Assembly (NCBI GenBank): GCA_013399015.1
Contig: VWZX01007020.1
Span: 248,001 to 312,000, forward strand
DNA: 64,000 bases
Direction: 5' to 3'
DNA from: Galbula dea
Lineage: Eukaryota > Chordata > Aves > Piciformes > Galbulidae
Each line of letters opens with the position of its first letter. Position 1 is the stretch's first letter. The notes beneath the pieces were generated by a model. The model was not told the DNA's origin. It saw only the letters and a list, made by a program, of their open reading frames with translations, and did no database searches. Positions 62,701-64,000 of this stretch are shown here, one piece after another. A program made the translations under genes and the position numbers.

Positions 62701-63237
62701 TTCAATTTATGTGAATTCCTTTGTTCTGTAGACATTTTCCAAAAGCTTGTTGCTGTTAAAGATCAAAGAGAATGGGTTACAGCAAGTGGAGCACATAAAG
62801 TAAGTGCTTTATAGAATTGCTAATTGTAAGCAATTAGTTGCTTAACTGAGTGACTTACCTAGGAGGGAGTAAATTCCTTACCTTGTCAAGCTTGTAAAAT
62901 AAGATGATCTCAGTTCTTTGTTTTACAGATGTATCAGTAGTATCATAAAAATTATTTATTGTATGTAAGTTAATTGGCCTTATGCATAGTTATTGTTTTT
63001 TTGAGACAAATAGGTCTAAATGTTTGGACTAAACTTCTGTATTGTGTAAGGACTTGGTATCTTAATTTTGGCTTCTCAATAAATATATGTGTTCGAGCTT
63101 TAAAATAAAACAATGTAATTTATATTTATTTGTCTTGTTTCGTGTTTTAATTTTCAGAACTTAGTAAATTTGTTGTCTGCCAGAGACAGCAATGTGCATT
63201 TGGGTTCCCTCCTTGCTCTGACTAGCCTAGCAGAAAG
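53669..63237 (+). CDS. NEK10: NEK10 (NIMA-related kinase 10), 3'-partial, first nine coding exons
   Basis: A NIMA-family Ser/Thr kinase that, unlike its relatives, carries armadillo repeats before its kinase domain; it acts in the DNA-damage checkpoint and in motile cilia. Nine exons join in frame from ATG 53669 into about 239 codons: MPNQVKRLKNTEKAT, then DYFDLKRLWSLLNVQSRNKQ, then YKNERNFSKHPKHKMFQEIF, then HFLRVLICLRLLIRDPCYQ, then LGGIENLAQ and REWVTASGAHKNLVNLL. These match the human NEK10 N-terminus closely, with gaps only in the variable second to third exon. The armadillo region starts near residue 100; the kinase domain is beyond the right edge. The gene lies downstream of SLC4A7 in the same orientation, as in mammals. 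Confidence 0.94.
54066..54126 (+). CDS. NEK10: NEK10 coding exon 2
   Basis: Acceptor ttttatcctag, donor AAACAG|gtattt. 61 bp, encodes DYFDLKRLWSLLNVQSRNKQ, clearly matching the human DYSDLKRLRCLLNVQSS segment. Confidence 0.9.
54679..54809 (+). CDS. NEK10: NEK10 coding exon 3
   Basis: Acceptor tttcctccttag, donor CTTCAG|gtaaaa. Encodes LPALCFESAQSSGTRAW and ends QWQESSEVAELENF, matching human NEK10 at both ends with a diverged middle. Confidence 0.92.
55373..55471 (+). CDS. NEK10: NEK10 coding exon 4
   Basis: Acceptor tttcctcattag, donor CTGCAG|gtcagt. Encodes VTYKNERNFSKHPKHKMFQE and IFTALVKNRLNC. Confidence 0.95.
56144..56162. repeat. Poly-A run
   Basis: About 17 A bases in the NEK10 intron before exon 5. 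Confidence 0.7.
56651..56691 (-). other. Candidate antisense exon
   Basis: 41 bp; minus-strand acceptor tttcttgtcaacag and strong donor GCCA|gtaagt. Phase 1 in and 0 out gives (E)LPPARASAAKVMP, exactly the phase change needed between its neighbours. Confidence 0.28.
57356..57463 (-). other. Candidate antisense exon
   Basis: 108 bp; minus-strand acceptor cacaatttcccag behind a pyrimidine-rich stretch, donor GTTGAAG|gtatgt. One open frame, NVLEENTTQIFTKHPGVVIL then HRIPVVEPLFPLSVE; the other two frames do not stay open. It lies about 100 bp left of a CR1 fragment. Confidence 0.32.
57568..58612 (+). mobile_element. CR1 LINE reverse-transcriptase fragment, sense orientation
   Basis: About 1.05 kb of CR1 ORF2, degraded by stops and frameshifts. 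The LDFSKAFDT and FADDTKLGG reverse-transcriptase motifs are visible, as are later LEYYVQF-like and FRLDIRKKFFTE segments. The 3' end is missing, unusual for CR1. Lies in the NEK10 intron before exon 5. Confidence 0.93.
58951..59035 (+). CDS. NEK10: NEK10 coding exon 5
   Basis: Acceptor tttcttttacag, donor TATCAG|gtcagt. Encodes EWIKEAPSVHFLRVLICLR and LLIRDPCYQ, the start of the armadillo helices. The preceding 3.5-kb intron holds a CR1 reverse-transcriptase fragment. Confidence 0.95.
59421..59450 (-). other. Candidate antisense microexon
   Basis: 30 bp; minus-strand acceptor gttctttgtag and donor AAATAG|gtagcc. Frame gives QSIQVLEEI, phase 1 in and out. Very short, so weak on its own. Confidence 0.2.
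59814..59855 (+). CDS. NEK10: NEK10 coding exon 6 (42-bp small exon)
   Basis: Acceptor tcttttcttttag, donor CTCAG|gtaaaa. Exactly 14 codons, EMLHSLGGIENLAQ, matching human NEK10 with one substitution (human EILHSLGGIENLAQ). Confidence 0.94.
61448..61592. repeat. Long A/C-rich AAACC-type tract
   Basis: About 145 bp built of aaaaaaccccaaccaaacaa-like units; the longest such tract, about 115 bp before a CR1 copy. Confidence 0.8.
61706..62000 (-). mobile_element. CR1 LINE 3' fragment
   Basis: Begins agaatcatagagtcattatg then ggttggaaaaaacc. The minus strand keeps RLDIRKNSFTDRVIQHWNKL of the ORF2 C-terminus. Lies in the NEK10 intron before exon 7. Confidence 0.88.
62315..62393 (+). CDS. NEK10: NEK10 coding exon 7
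   Basis: Acceptor ccccaacttgtag, donor ATGATAT|gtaagt. Encodes CMETVTNGYLEYGEEQHNVD and KLVNMI. Confidence 0.95.
62732..62799 (+). CDS. NEK10: NEK10 coding exon 8
   Basis: Acceptor ttgttctgtag, donor CATAAA|gtaagt. Encodes (Y)IFQKLVAVKDQREWVTAS and GAHK. Confidence 0.95.
63158..63237 (+). CDS. NEK10: NEK10 coding exon 9 (last in window)
   Basis: Acceptor taattttcag, donor GCAGAAAG|gtaggt. Encodes NLVNLLSARDSNVHLGSLLA and LTSLAE. The next expected exon is not present before 64000. Confidence 0.94.
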
Positions 63238-63389
63238 GTAGGTTCAACATAATGTGCTGTAGTTCACCGTAAACATTTTAAAGTTATCTCTTGACACAAT
63301 ATTAAAACTGCTGTTTATGAGGAAGACTTCTTTTTTTTCAAAATGAGGCCTTTTTCTGTGGAGGTCTGTGAAATGCCCTTAATTTTCTT

Positions 63390-63865
63390 AGAATCATAGC
63401 ATATTCTAAGCTGGAAGGGACCCACAAAGATCACAGAAAAATCATCTAGTCCAGCTTCCCACCCTGTGTAGGACACCTCATGAATCACACCATATGTCTG
63501 AGGGTGATGTCTAAGTGCCTCTTAAATTCTGTCAGGCTTGGTTCTGTGACCACCTCCTTGGGGAGGTTGTTACAGAGCCCAACTACCTGCTGGGTGAAAA
63601 ACCTTTTCCTGATATCTAACCTAATCTCCACTGACTCAGCTTCATACCATTACATCTAGTCTTATCACTGTCCACAAGGGTAGAGAGATTGGTGCCTGCC
63701 CCTTTGCAGCCCCTCGTGAGGACATTGAAGACAGCAATGAGGTCTTTCCTCAGTCTCCTCCAGGCTGAACAAACCAAGTGACCCCAGCTGCTCTTCGTAA
63801 GCCTTCCCCTCCAAAGTCTTCACCATCTTTGTAGTCCTCCTCTGGATGCCTTCTAGTAGCTTAAT
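63390..63865 (-). mobile_element. CR1 LINE 3' fragment
   Basis: Begins agaatcatagcatattctaa then gctggaagggaccc and runs to ctctggatgccttc. Lies in the last NEK10 intron of the window. Confidence 0.9.
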
Positions 63866-64000
63866 AATATAAAGTTATATTGAAGCAGTAGAAAATAAGT
63901 AGAAACCGTGGTCCTTCCAGCAGAATTCTTGCTCGTGTGGAGAACTTTGCAAGACTGGAATCACAGAATTTCTCTTTGCAGTCCCTATACAGGATTCTGG

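Noticed and set aside
63971..64000. Acceptor-like ctctttgcag at the right edge as a possible NEK10 exon 10
   Set aside because: Translation in the required phase (SPYTGFW) does not match the expected NEK10 sequence after LAE, which begins SQEC in human.

Overview
The window is nuclear DNA from a bird. It is AT-rich, has long introns, carries many 5'-truncated CR1 LINE copies with the avian 3' tail (ATTCTATGATTCT-like) and one solo ERVL-type LTR. The species cannot be named from the sequence alone.

Two protein-coding genes lie head to tail on the + strand, in the order known from mammals. Positions 4630-44670 hold 24 coding exons of SLC4A7 (NBCn1, electroneutral Na+/HCO3- cotransporter). All splice phases agree, giving about 1207 codons to the stop at 44668-44670. 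Only the N-terminal exon(s), about 40 residues, lie left of the window. Both optional modules can be read: the 123-codon cytosolic cassette (13552-13920) and the 36-codon C-terminal cassette (42169-42276). A 3'UTR of about 4.3 kb probably runs to an AATAAA at 48947.

Immediately downstream is a CpG island (about 48990-49320) with a near-match to a ciliary X-box and two inverted CCAAT boxes. This is the likely promoter of NEK10. Nine coding exons of NEK10 (53669-63237) encode the N-terminus and the start of the armadillo region; the kinase domain lies beyond the right edge.

The introns hold CR1 copies (mostly antisense to the genes), a solo LTR with a 5-bp target duplication at 40492-41053, recurrent A/C-rich AAACC-type tracts and short microsatellites. 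No CRISPR, tRNA, rRNA or recognisable small RNA was seen.

The least explained signal is on the minus strand across the SLC4A7 3'UTR and the NEK10 5' half. A chain of short open blocks with good splice signals joins in one reading frame (59450-59421, 57463-57356, 56691-56651, 46266-46051). I could not match it to any known family. It is offered as a candidate antisense gene or transcript, not as an established one. Its frame-consistent terminus is ambiguous, and chance remains a real alternative.
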